A DNA stretch of 64,000 nt from Simmondsia chinensis. Taxonomy: Eukaryota > Streptophyta > Magnoliopsida > Caryophyllales > Simmondsiaceae. Below are positions 42,378-52,798 of this stretch, in pieces (the first letter of the stretch is position 1; every line of letters begins with the position of its first letter). The notes beneath the pieces were generated by a model, which was not told where the DNA came from, made no database searches, and saw nothing but the letters and a program-made list of their open reading frames with translations. The stretch lies in NCBI GenBank assembly GCA_018398585.1, contig JAGTTD010000008.1, forward strand, positions 1,810,501-1,874,500, written 5' to 3'. The position numbers and the translations under genes are program-made.

Positions 42378-43150
42378 GATATAGGGAAATTATCACTTAA
42401 ATACTATGAGGTTTTACAATTTATTATCTAAGTATTCCGATATTTCAATATTATGAGGTACCCTGAGTTTTGAATATTTTATCACTTAGGTCTTTTATGT
42501 CAGAATTTGATGAATTTTTGTGAGAATTAGACCAATTTTACACAAAAATACTAATGTAGTGCATAACAACATACCCAGGGTCCCAAGGCTCCCGCCTAAG
42601 CAGGATCGGGGGGTGGATGTATGCAGCCTTTCCCCTTCAGGGTATTACCCCTGAAGAGAGGCTGCTTCCGAGTGCCCCCCAACTTGAGGGTAAGGACTTA
42701 CCAGGAGGTCACCCATCCTGGTACTGCTCTCGCCCAAGCACGCTTAACTGCAGAGTTCTAATGGGATCAGGTGACAGCGTGTTGGTACTCTCCTGGTACT
42801 GCTCTCGCCCAAGCACGCTTAACTTCGGAGTTCTAATGTAGTGCATGATTATAATAATATATATAACTCATGTCAATATTTTCAACAAAAAGTCAACTAT
42901 TTATGATAAATAATTCACTAAATTTTGGTAAGAAATTATCAAATTCTGATGAATATATTTATATATTACTAGAATTATGTTTTACTTTAGTATTTTTCAA
43001 TGCAAATCTATTGAATTCTAGAAGAATGGTACCTAATTGATAAAGTTTTAGAACTTTAAGGTACCTAAATAATAAAATTTTAAAACCTTAAGGTATCTTA
43101 TTATATGTTCTAAAATGTTATGGTACCTAACTGATAACGGTCAAATCTCA
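42378..43150. repeat. Foldback MITE (family F3) interrupted by a 5S-SINE
   Basis: The left arm 'atcacttaaatactatgagg' is inverted on the right as 'catgataactaagtgg' with 'aaggtacctaaataataaaa' against 'tttatcacttaggtctttta'. The SINE (42565-42832) is inserted in the left half. Confidence 0.55.
42565..42832 (-). mobile_element. 5S-rRNA-derived SINE with a duplicated 5S segment
   Basis: The 5S block occurs twice: 'tcctggtactgctctcgccc' to 'gttctaatg' at 42717-42762 and again at 42791-42838, so the head is partly tandem. Tail 'gcctaagcaggatcgggggg' and 'gtggatgtatgcagcctttc' read on the plus strand. Duplication 'ctaatgtagtgcat' at 42551-42564 and 42833-42846; the first bases could also belong to the 5S sequence. 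Confidence 0.75.
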
Positions 43151-43810
43151 TGATAACTAAGTGGACTCACACATTATATTAGGATTTTTCGATACAATTT
43201 GGGATAACAAAATGTAAATAGCTGTAATGTAACTTACACCTAACATCTATTAATCACCTTTTCGTGTATTACGTATACTGAAATCTCATCTGATTTTAAT
43301 ATATATGAAGTCGACATATAAGCTTATGTGGCATTTTATCCTAAAATTATAATTGAATATTAGATGGAGTAATCCACTAAACCTATTTTCTCTTGTAACT
43401 CTTACATGAGATTCTTACTGGATTCATATGTGAAGTTTTTAACACCCTCGACGCAAATTTAGGACTTAGCTAAACACTTTAAATGGTGCTTTGTTACGTA
43501 TAAAACACGTTTGGGGGAACCTTTATGCAAACCAACTTATCAGATCATTGTGAAACATCGAAAATATCGTACTATTTTAGTGTATTTGGAAAGTGAAAAA
43601 TGACAATATTTTTTGTTTTGACGAGATTAATCCATCTCAAGTTCTCTCCGTGACAAGGTTTGATCATTACAAATGGAATAATCGGGAAGAACCGATGGCG
43701 CTCTTAGGGAAAAAAGTATATTTGGATTCCTGCCTTTAAATTGTATGAAAATCAATTTCGGTGGTTCAAAATTTTTCCTGAACTTAAAAAACTACAAAGC
43801 AGTTATAACT
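43151..43810. other. Intergenic, no gene seen
   Basis: AT-rich sequence without credible coding sequence or recognisable repeat borders. Confidence 0.35.
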
Positions 43811-43813
43811 GGA

Positions 43814-44021
43814 GGCTTATGTTTAGTCAACAAAAATATATTTTTGCATTTTTTTTACTAAAAACCACCTAAATTTTGGATGCGGTTTCAAGACAATTAT
43901 AATTAACGGCTTATGTTTAGTCAATGAAAATATCTTTTTGCATTTTTTTTACTAAAAATCACCTAAATTTTGGGTGCGGTTTCTAAAAACTACCTATATT
44001 TTTAATTTTCAAAAAATCACC
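43814..44021. repeat. Tandem duplication of about 104 bp at the edge of a foldback MITE
   Basis: 'ggcttatgtttagtcaa' at 43814 and again at 43918, each followed by 'tttttgcattttttttacta' and 'cacctaaattttgg'. The second copy runs into the MITE at 43960. Confidence 0.65.
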
Positions 44022-44350
44022 TAAACTTTTCAAAAATTTTTAATATCACACCTTAATTTTATCGCCATTAACATCCATTAGCTTTTACTTACGTGGCATT
44101 TAAAAATATATTTTTTAAATAGAAATTTTTTTTTAAAAAATATATACAAAATTTTAATATATTACAATATTTTTATAAATATTTAGCATTGTTTTAAGTG
44201 TAAACTTGAATTTTTTTTTTTAAATTATTTTCTCTTTTTTCAAAAGCCGCAAAAGTAAAAATTAACAGATGTTAATAGCGTTAACAGTAAGGTGTGACAT
44301 TGAAAATTTTTGGAAAGTTTAGATGGTTTTTTTTTTTTTTTTGAAAAATT
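43960..44350. repeat. Foldback MITE (family F1)
   Basis: Left 'cacaccttaattttatcgcc' and 'ccattagcttttacttacgt' are inverted on the right as 'gttaacagtaaggtgtgaca' and 'aaagtaaaaattaacagatg'. Same family as 1545-1965. Confidence 0.6.
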
Positions 44351-44395
44351 AGAAAAGCGATTGCAAAAATGAGTAAAGAATTTATAAGACCTAAA

Positions 44396-44452
44396 AACCA
44401 CACTTTTCATGAATTGAAACTTCCCTTATCCACTTTCTGCATACCAAACGAG
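44396..44452. repeat. Fragment of MITE family M2
   Basis: 'gaattgaaacttcccttatc' and 'gcataccaaacgaggtct' are the inverse of the left end of the split MITE at 4790. Confidence 0.6.
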
Positions 44453-44825
44453 GTCTAATATTTCAGAGATGGACTGAAAACTTGGGTTTCTTTGGCTAGG
44501 ACCAGGTCGCATTGTTACTGCTCAGTCTTTTGGGTCTGATTCTTGGATGTAATTTGTTCGGATATGAATGGTTGGTTTTTTCCGGCAGCGGCCGTTCTTC
44601 GTGTGCAAAAAAAAAAATTTAATTAAGATTAATTTTGATCTTTTTTTGGGCTTTAGTTTAGTTGTTTTAGCTGTTGTTGCTTTTTTCTATTGGTCTTGGT
44701 TTGTTTGAGTTTTAGATTTAGCTTTTTGTTGAGGTTCGGGAGTTAGTTCATTTGTTTTGGTGTTTCTTGCCTCCAGGCACGGCTCTGTAAATTTGTGTTT
44801 TTTTAGACTTGTATTGTATCATACT

Positions 44826-45117
44826 TGTCAAGGAACCAATTGTTCAAAAAATTTAAACTGATGGATAAAGGTCCAAGATTGATTTTATACTCTAACATGC
44901 TCTCTCATGCAAATGCCATTGGGCTTGAAAAGGTGGATAGTCTATAGACTCACCTTATACTTTATGCTTAACTTATGTTAATATTGAAAGTAGGGGCTAT
45001 TAGGATTAAAACTGATAACCTCTTAGTCAACAAGACTCTGATATCATGTTAAAAACCAACTATTCCAAAAGCTTAAGTTGATAGATGAAGACGTAAGATT
45101 GATTTTATACTCTAACA
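44826..45117 (-). mobile_element. SMART/TRIM-like mini LTR element
   Basis: 5' LTR 45117-45047 (TGTTAGAGTA), priming site 'tgatatcagagtc' from 45046, interior of about 150 bp, 3' LTR 44897-44826 (72 bp, ending TTGACA). No flanking duplication is evident. Lies 330 bases beyond the peroxidase stop. Confidence 0.7.
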
Positions 45118-45444
45118 CTGAAAAAAAAAAAGGTTAAGATTAATTGAACGTGAACAAAACCAAGCCACAAAATTTGTATACACCACTAATTCAATCTTAG
45201 CTATTATCACAAGATCATTAGTAATTAATTAAATTAAACCCCAATCAAATGCACAACAAATCAATTAATCAAAATCAAATTAAACAAGTATTTAATTTCT
45301 GTACGTAAAAACCGATACTTTATGTACGTAAAAATCGACTTTTTCTTTCTTTTCTTTTTTTTTTTTTTTGGGAACAGAACAAAGCCCGAGAGCTAAGAGC
45401 CACTATATAAATCATTAATAAGAATTTCATACCGACTCTTTCTT

Positions 45445-46431
45445 TTAAGCCACGATTTTGTTAAATTGGTCACATCGGTTTCGCACCTCGCCCTGCTTAC
45501 CGGTCTTAACCCCATAGCGCGCCACCTTCACCATGGCTCGAGCAAAGTCGTTAAAGAACACACCCTCATCTATCGCGTATTGATCCACTATGGGCTTCGT
45601 CCTCGGGTCATCTACTAGGGCCTGGTCCGAGGCCAAGAGCCCTAACCCTCTCTGTAGGTTCCGATAGTACATGTTGTCGAACTTGCCTGGTGTCATCACG
45701 TCATTGAACGCCGCCATAGCGTGGTCTTGGGTGTAGTTGGCACAGAGTCTTCGTAATCCGTCTGCATACTTCGGGTTTATTTTTGGGTCCGGTTGAGGGA
45801 AGATTCGGTTCCCGAACTCACTGCAGTGGGAGAATCCGATGGTGTGGGCCCCAATTAGGGCCACCATTTCTCTTATGGTGAAGCCCTTGGACTCAAAGAG
45901 TCTGATTATCTGGTCCATGGTCATGTTAGGGGTGGCGATGTTGCCGGCCACACGGTCTGCCCTGGAGACAAGCCCGTCCTTACGGCCTAGGGGGACCTCA
46001 TAGAAAGGGCCACCAACCATCGTGACGAGGTTACGAGAGGCCACGGCGAGGATGTCAGTGCAGGAAACAATGCCCGGGCACTCCAACTCAAGGGCCGTCT
46101 TGGCGCGAGTCACGAGGTCAAATGCATCCCCTGGGAGGGAGAGGTTGATGTCAGCATCACGCTCTGCTTGGTTGAAGGAATTGGAGGCAACAAGGGTGGA
46201 GGCGTCGCAACCATCGACCATGCAGTCATGGAAGAAGACGCGGAGGGTGGCCGCTGCCGTAGTGGGGGCGGCAGTTTGCTTAGTGGTTACGATATTGTTC
46301 ATGATCTCGTGGAAACGAGGGCACGATTTCTCATAATAGTTAAGGGAAAGCTTAGACTCGACGGCCAGTAACAGAACGGCGGACAAAGGCAAAAGAAGAA
46401 AGAAGATGGAAACCCTAAATGATATCGCCAT
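45445..46431 (-). CDS. Class III secretory peroxidase, intronless, 328 aa
   Basis: Heme peroxidase of the plant secretory pathway, acting on phenolics in the cell wall or vacuole with H2O2. The ATG at 46431 (MAISFRV) was chosen because a signal peptide follows directly (hydrophobic to about residue 25, VESK); the frame is open further upstream but only through low-complexity proline codons made by the G run. Distal site RVFFHDC: Arg64, His68. Proximal heme ligand His196 in LIGAHTIGFSHC. All eight conserved Cys are present (37, 70, 75, 119, 124, 203, 230, 320). Ca-site motif DGCDAS at 73-78. Length is normal. The sequence recalls Arabidopsis PER41/PER65 (from memory; not certain). A TATAAA lies at 46627-46622. 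No defects, so likely functional. Confidence 0.93.
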   Translation of the reverse strand: MAISFRVSIFFLLLPLSAVLLLAVESKLSLNYYEKSCPRFHEIMNNIVTTKQTAAPTTAAATLRVFFHDCMVDGCDASTLVASNSFNQAERDADINLSLPGDAFDLVTRAKTALELECPGIVSCTDILAVASRNLVTMVGGPFYEVPLGRKDGLVSRADRVAGNIATPNMTMDQIIRLFESKGFTIREMVALIGAHTIGFSHCSEFGNRIFPQPDPKINPKYADGLRRLCANYTQDHAMAAFNDVMTPGKFDNMYYRNLQRGLGLLASDQALVDDPRTKPIVDQYAIDEGVFFNDFARAMVKVARYGVKTGKQGEVRNRCDQFNKIVA

Positions 46432-46530
46432 CGTAATTTTTTTCTTTCTTCTTTTGTCCGGGTCTTGAGAGAAGCAAGACGAGAAATTGTTAAAGGGAGA
46501 AAAAAGAACTTTGTAAGAGGAGTAGGGCCC

Positions 46531-46553
46531 GGGGGGGGGGGGGGGGGGGGGGG
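46531..46553. repeat. Poly-G run of 23 in the peroxidase leader region
   Basis: Homopolymer 100-122 bases upstream of the peroxidase start codon, next to 'gggccc'. Lies between a possible TATA box and the ATG, so it would be a poly-C stretch of the 5' UTR on the transcribed strand. Confidence 0.9.
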
Positions 46554-46621
46554 TAACATGAAATTCGCATGGTTGTGGAACAGAGAAATTGAAGGAGAAA
46601 AATCGGTTATATTTTGGGAGG

Positions 46622-46627
46622 TTTATA
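46622..46627 (-). promoter_or_regulatory. Possible TATA box of the peroxidase gene
   Basis: TATAAA on the minus strand, 191 bases before the start codon. Plausible only if the 5' UTR is about 160 bases and includes the G run. Confidence 0.35.
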
Positions 46628-46659
46628 AAATTGAAATTAGCTGGTTTTTGCATGCCTGA

Positions 46660-47387
46660 AATGCTATTTTGAGAGTCCCGTCCCGTTGATCGAATCTTTT
46701 ATATTTTATTTGTTCTAATATCTAATAGGTTTTATTTTGTCACAACAAAGTCGTCTAATAATCAATAATTGACATACGATATTTGCATAAAGTGTGACCG
46801 ATGTAAAATCCATACATATTTACAAAATTCATCGCAGAAACATAAAAAATTAAATGGACACGAGATTATAAGTGTCTAGCTTCACGAAGAGGACTTAACC
46901 ATTTTGTTTGATCCAATCAACAGTTTTACCATTTGCTTATTTTCTATAGCATGCCCTTTTTCCAAACCAAATGCGCTAAATAATATATGTTGATGTTACG
47001 GAAACAAAGGAACTACATAAAAGTTTAACGAGAAAAAGAAAATAAAATACAGGATTTACCAGCTTCAGTCTGCTATATCTACGTCTACGTAGTTGCAGAA
47101 AATTTTCACTATTTTTTGAAAACAGTACAAAAGAATTCTTTTCTTATTTCATACAACACATCATCAAATGCATAACTTGATATGGCTCAAACCCTTGAGC
47201 GCTCATACATTTTGCTTAGTTCGTCATGGAGTAAAGAAAATAACGTAAAGTAAAAGTCTCTTTGCATGTCCACGAGAAAGAATAAAGGAAGTCGTTTTCA
47301 TCAGTATCAACATTCCCGATCCACCCCATGCCTTACGGTATACATTGCTAGACACCAACTCTATGCACAGCTTTTCAAAACTAGAGC
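46660..47387. other. Peroxidase upstream region, no gene seen
   Basis: AT-rich and unique-looking. No coding sequence or recognisable repeat. Confidence 0.4.
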
Positions 47388-47605
47388 AAGCAACATTCCC
47401 AATGTCCCAAGGCTCCTGCCTAAACAGAGTCTGGAGAATGGATGTACGCAGCCTTTTCCCTTCAGCTGTTTCCCAGAACCCCCAACCTGAGGGTTGCAAC
47501 ACGAGGACTTCCCAGGAGGCCACTCATCTTAGTATTGCTCTCGCCCAAGCATGCTTAACTTTGGAGGTCACCCATCCGGTACTTGCATGTTGGTACCCTC
47601 TTAGG
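47388..47605 (-). mobile_element. 5S-rRNA-derived SINE
   Basis: Minus strand: 'ccaaagttaagcatgcttgg', 'gcgagagcaatactaagatg', 'agtggcctcctgggaagtcc', 'tcgtgttgcaaccctcaggt', then 'ggctgcgtacatccattctc' and 'ggcaggagccttgggacatt'. The distal 5S part is rearranged (a stray 'ggtcacccatcc' at 47566-47577 on the plus strand). Confidence 0.72.
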
Positions 47606-48033
47606 TCAAAGTTTTTCTAGACTAGACGAAAGAAATTTAAAAAATATATATATAATTTAAGTTAAAAAAATGTTGAGAAAAATTAATGTATTTTCATGAA
47701 AATAATGAAGTTCTATGTCGTCAAATAGTTTCTAGATGTAATTTGATGAAGTCAATACTTCAGTTGAGGTGTGCTTATTATTTTAACTAGTTTCATCATC
47801 ACCATATATATATATTACTCAAACTCATCCAATTTGACCACTCCAAAATTTGAATTTTCAATGAGATTCCAAAATTTGAATTTAGTAGTTAAAATTTAAT
47901 GTTTAATATTAATATTAATATTAATATTTGACTTTTTTTTTTATTACTAGAATCATCGGTCGAGCCATGATCGCCCTGTACCGTTTGTTGCGCAGTGCGC
48001 CAAAAACTCCACATACTAAATACTGTAATATTG

Positions 48034-48226
48034 TTGGTTCACTTCGAGTCCTCTCTGGAGGTAGTTGAGACTTTTAGTGTATGCTGGTTTTGCCTATTTT
48101 TTCTTGTAATTTTGTTTACTCGGGCTGAGATTTTGTACTTTTATTGTCTTTTGTTCCCGTTTCTACGTGGGTTGTAGGAGTTGCTTGTTTTGTATTGCGG
48201 CTTTGTTACTATTATCGAAAAACAAA
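48034..48226 (+). mobile_element. 5'-truncated LINE 3' end (193 bp) with a 12-bp target duplication
   Basis: 'ttgttttgtattgcggcttt', 'gttactattatcgaaaaac' at the 3' end. Duplication 'actgtaatattg' at 48022-48033 and 48227-48238. Confidence 0.75.
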
Positions 48227-48427
48227 ACTGTAATATTGCTTAGTGATATGAAGCTCAACCAATGTTGCACCCACGATAACGACCTTCTAACCTCATTACT
48301 ACTCTGGTTCTGCTAAGTGACTCTTGAAACTTCAGACCTCTTGACTTGTCAAACTCAAATTGTATATATGACTACACTAGCTGGCAGTGACACGTCCTCC
48401 TAAACCTTGACTCCTGTTGTCTAAAAC

Positions 48428-48945
48428 GACCTAAAATAAAAAATTATTATTCAAAATAATTTATTTTAAAAAATATTTTTTCAAATGACCTCCACGCCAT
48501 CAATTAAATTTTTTTTAATGTTTTGGGATACTACACTTTAAACTTTTTAAATTTTTATTTAATTTTTTAATAAATTATTAATTATTAATTAAATTAAATA
48601 TATTTTTATTATCATGTTATATTTAGCTTTATAACGTGTGTTTTAGTTAAATTGCATATGTAATTTATAATAAAAAAATTTAAATTAAGTTGTTTGTTAA
48701 ATATTAAATAATATTATCTATACATAATTTTTTAATTTACTTATTATTATAGTTATATAATAATAGTTATTTGTTTATATAATATTTAATATAAATTATC
48801 ATTTTTAAAAGTATTATCATAGGGAGGGAGGTATTTCTAAAACAAAAAAAGAAATTTCGAATTTGATGACATAGAGGCCATTTGAGTAAATATTTTTTAA
48901 AATAGAGTATTTTGAATAATATTTTTTTATTTTGAATCATTATGG
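48428..48945. repeat. Foldback MITE (AT-rich)
   Basis: Left 'attattattcaaaataattt' and 'tcaaatgacctccacgccat' are inverted on the right as 'gaataatatttttttatttt' and 'atgacatagaggccatttga'. Confidence 0.6.
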
Positions 48946-49447
48946 GCAATGGCTCCGTAAACCATTCCCTCTTTATTTTAAAATAAATATAATCTTTGAC
49001 TTTAAACATGCAAAATTTACAGTGAATACTTTTAAAACAATATTATTAGAATGAAGTATCGATCATTATAATATTTTCAACACTTATGCACTCCAAGAAT
49101 TTATCCCCTCATTCTATCAAAAAAAAAAAAAAGCTATCAAAGTTTTTTTAAAAAATAAATTAATATTATAAATTAATTTAAAAAAAGAGAGATAAGATAA
49201 GATAAAGAGCCTAACTTCTTGATTTTATCATCGATTGGTATATTTATTGATTAATACGTGACTAAAAAGCAAGGAAGAAAAAAGTATATATGATAATGTA
49301 TGCACGATAATAAAATTTATAGACAATAATAAATGGGGATGACAGAAGCACAGTTTTAGAGTTATAAACTAAAGATATAGGTTATGGTGAAGTCCCAAGC
49401 ATACGGGATAAAGTGGACGACAGTATGGACGTGATGATCAAGGATAA
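48946..49447. other. Intergenic, no gene seen
   Basis: AT-rich. No coding sequence or clear repeat borders before the copia insertion. Confidence 0.35.
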
Positions 49448-51249
49448 TATTGAAGGATAGCTTCGACTTATTGCATGTATCCCTTATTTCTGGCCTTGAT
49501 TCATGCTTGCTTTTCTTACTTGTATTGTGATTGATTTTGTAGCCATCTTTCTCACTTGTAGTCTAGCTCTATATAAAGGGCTTTGTTATGGCCGACGAAT
49601 TTAATGCACTAATTTTAAGTAACACTTGAGGTCTTGTACCCCCCAACCCAACTCACAATATTGTAGGCAGTACTTGAAAATATTGAGTTAAATATAAAGC
49701 GGATGGCTCCGTAGACCGTTTTAAAGCCCGCCTTGTGGCCCAAGGTTTCCATCAACGCGAAGGCATTGACTTCAAGGAAACTTTTAGCCCGGTTGTCAAA
49801 CCTAACACCATCCGTTTCATACTTAGTCTCGCTATCACCAATAATTGGCCTATTAAACAACTGGATGTTAAAAATGCTTTCTTACATGACCATCTTAAGG
49901 AAGAAATATACATGAAGCAACCCTAAGGGTTTGTCCACCCCAAATTCCCACACCATGTGTGTAGACTTCGCAAAGCCCTCTATGGCCTTAAACAGCCCCC
50001 CCGTGCTTGGTTTAATCATTTTAGTACCTTTCTCTTTAGCCTAGGATTCACCTGTTGCCGTGCTGACCCATCTCTATTTCTTTTCCGCCAAAACCCAGAC
50101 ATAATTTGCCTCCTTCTATACGTAGATGACATTATCCTCACCGGGTCCAACCCCCGGTTCCTTGACCGACTAGTTCACCAACTCTCGTCCCAATTTGCTA
50201 TGAAAGACCTTGGCCCTTTTCATTACTTCCTCGGAATTGAGGCCCGTTGCACAAAACATAACCTATTCCTCTCCCAATATTGCTACACCATAGACTTACT
50301 GACCAGACTAAACAAGCATGAGGCCAAACCCATACAAACCCCTCTCCCTGCCCGCGCCCACCTATCCCTCGATGAGGGTGATCTATTACCAGACCCCACT
50401 GAATATCGGAGCGAGGTTGGCGCCCTGCAATACCTAACCATGACCCGTCCCGATATTTGCTATGCTGTTAACCTTGTTTCCCAGTTTATGCATGCTCCCA
50501 GGACTAGTCATTGGCAGGTTGTCAAGCGGATCCTACGATACCTCAAAGGTACCTCAGACCATGGTCTCACACTCACTCCAGGAACATGCACTTCTATAGT
50601 CGTCTGCTGATGCTGATTGGGGAGGCTGCCCTGATACTCGTCGTTCAACCACTGGCTATGCTCTTTTTCTTGGCCCTAATATCATCTCCCAGCGGGCTAA
50701 AAAACGGGCCACCATGTCAAAATCCTCCACTGAATCCGAATCTCGTGTTGTCGCTCAAGCCACCGCTGAGGCTGACTGGGTACGTTATCTCATGCGTGAC
50801 ATAGGACTTTGACACATCGGCCCCGTCATCATCTACTGTGACAATGTCTCCGCCTCATACCTTGCTGCCAACGCTATCTCCAATGACCGCAGTAAACATG
50901 TTGATGTTAATTTTTCCTATGTTCGTGAGAAAGTTCTAAAAGGTGATCTTAAAGTCCACTACACAACAAGTGGCAGATATCTTCACAAAAGGTCTTGCAT
51001 CCGATCCCTTCCACTATCAGAAGCGCAATCTTCATGTTACAGCTTCCCGTTTAGATTGAGGGGGCCTATTGAAAGATAGATTTGACTTATTGCATGTATC
51101 ACTTATTTCTGGCCTTGATTCATGCTTGCTTTCCTTACTTGCATTGTGATATTTCTCTAGCCATCTTTCTCACCAGGAATCTAGCTCTATATAAAGGGCT
51201 TTGTATTCTTTCATTATTCGTCAAGAAAACTTATATCATTCCTCTCACA
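49448..51249 (+). mobile_element. Internally deleted Ty1-copia element with short LTRs
   Basis: 3' LTR 51067-51249 (183 bp, TATTGAAAG to CTCACA). The matching 5' LTR 49448 to about 49588 breaks off after 'aaagggctttgt'. Both LTRs begin TATTGAA rather than TGTTGAA. The 5-bp duplication GATAA lies at 49443-49447 and 51250-51254. Gag, protease and integrase are missing: the 5' LTR fragment is followed after about 85 bases by reverse transcriptase. A purine-rich tract 'gattgagggggcc' precedes the 3' LTR. Confidence 0.85.
49678..51059 (+). pseudogene. Copia reverse transcriptase and RNase H
   Basis: Reverse transcriptase frame: [45 protein letters not shown], stop TAA 49924-49926, then CRLRKALYGLKQPPRAWF and catalytic LLLYVDDIILTG. 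The frame ends at TGA 50608-50610; RNase H continues one frame over from about 50603 (SADADWGGCPDTRRSTTGYA, SSTESESR), with TGA near 50813 and CDNVSASYL. A second shift near 50960 leads to QVADIFTKGLASDPFHYQKR and the stop at 51057-51059. Three stops or frameshifts make it non-functional. Confidence 0.88.
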
Positions 51250-51344
51250 GATAATAGATGGATGTGTATAAAAGGTTTGCCAGTGCTCCTTTTGAATTTC
51301 CATGAAGATGAAGCTGTGCATATGTTTAACAGTAGTTCTAGAGC

Positions 51345-51780
51345 CTTTGCTGGCAAAACAGCGCAACAAAGCAGGGCACTCAGCAAAACGAGCCCCTGGA
51401 AATCCCGAAACCGGGAGACCTATAGAAAAGACCCAAAAGAGAAAAATAAGGAGAAAACAACAAGAAACAGGCGCAACCAAATCAAAAACAGAATATACAA
51501 ATACCACAAAAATAGGAGAAGGGGACAAAAAAAAAAAAAAAGATAGGACGACAGAAGAAGCTGAAGCTGAGCCACCCAAAAGAGCACCTGGCTGGAGCTC
51601 AGCTGAAGAAAAATCAGACAAAAAACACAGGAAACAGGAGCCGGACTGAAACCTGAACCCCAAAACCAACTTGGCCGGATCTCAGCTGAAAAAAAATCAG
51701 ACAAAAAACATGAAAAACAGGAGCTGGACTGAAACCTCAACTCCAAAACTACCCACCTCAATTAGCAAGCAGCTTTGCTA
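51345..51780 (-). mobile_element. LINE 3' region fragment with an 80-bp internal duplication
   Basis: 'gagcccctggaaatcccgaa', 'accgggagacctatagaaaa' and 'gacgacagaagaagctgaag' recur at 58490-58735, so this is a repeat family. 'ctcagctgaagaaaaatcag' and 'ctcagctgaaaaaaaatcag' mark a tandem duplication (about 51595-51668 and 51675-51749). The overlapping long frames on both strands follow the purine bias and are not genes. Confidence 0.55.
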
Positions 51781-52199
51781 CCCTATTTGAAGCAATATAG
51801 ATCCCGTGGATTGTGGGTATTGGTCAAAAATTAGGAGCGTGCAGCATGTAAGGAATTTTGAAATTTTATGTTTCTGATAATATTTTTTATTTTATCTGTG
51901 TATTGTGAGTTCTTTCGTTCATTATGGAAAAAGAGAGAGGGTATGAATGCTTTGTTCACAAGAGAACTAACTGCTCGTTGTAACGTAGCTTGTTTTGTTT
52001 TGCTTTTTTTTGCTTTTTTGCCCCTTATGCAGATCTTCTTAGGCTCAGCTTTGGCAAGTGCACCGGCTTGGATTGAGAGATTTCTCGCTAATTATCGAAA
52101 AAACGTACCATGTTAAGTATCTACCTCACATTATTTAAAACAAAAGACAATAATGAATGTTCATGATCTGGCTTTTTACTTTCTGCAATCAACATTTGT
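51781..52199. other. Intergenic, no gene seen
   Basis: Includes an 82-codon frame at 51868 with no recognisable motif; judged non-coding. Confidence 0.35.
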
Positions 52200-52493
52200 T
52201 CTCCAATTCATCAGCAAGAACAAAGCTTAAGCCGGTAAGCGAAGGCTCGGGACTGGTGTTAATCTCTAACATGCGCCCACACACGAATGCCCATCAAACT
52301 TAAAGCGTGGATATTACATAGGCGCACCTCATACATTTTACTTAAATTATGTTAAATAAGATTGAAAGGAGATTGTTAAGATTCAAACTCATGAATTTTT
52401 GATCATAAGGATCTGAACCATGTCAATGAATCAACTATCTCGAAAGTTTAAGCTAATAGGTGAAGGCTCAAAAATAGTTTTATACTAACCATC
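52200..52493 (-). mobile_element. SMART/TRIM-like mini LTR element, degraded
   Basis: The 3' LTR starts TGTTAGAG at 52271. The interior carries 'aacttaaagcgtggatatta' and 'ctgaaccatgtcaatgaatc' (plus strand), matching the other copies. The 5' LTR start near 52493 is mutated. Confidence 0.55.
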
Positions 52494-52798
52494 GTAATAA
52501 GAGAGACTATTTCAAAACTTGAACCTTTAATCTCCAGATCACAATAAAATAACATCACAAACATCATAAAGGAACAATCTTTGAATTCACCAGCTAGTAA
52601 ACAATTAAAATTCTAAAAATTCCAAAAAATATCTCATTTTATTACTATGTCAAAAGAATTAATTAAGTTAACCAAACATTAGCTTCATTTATAAAACAAC
52701 AATCAAAGTCGTATATAATGTAACACAGAATGTCATAGATTCAAATCTCGAACCTCTTCTACCCAAAAACAAAGGGGGGAAAAAAACGAATTCCGATG

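Noticed and set aside
46022..46336. Plus-strand frame of 104 codons over the peroxidase
   Set aside because: Antisense to a clear peroxidase coding sequence.
51082..51761. Overlapping frames of 97-154 codons on both strands
   Set aside because: They follow from strong purine bias in a LINE 3' region that is repeated at 58490; low-complexity Lys/Arg or Leu/Phe content and no domain.
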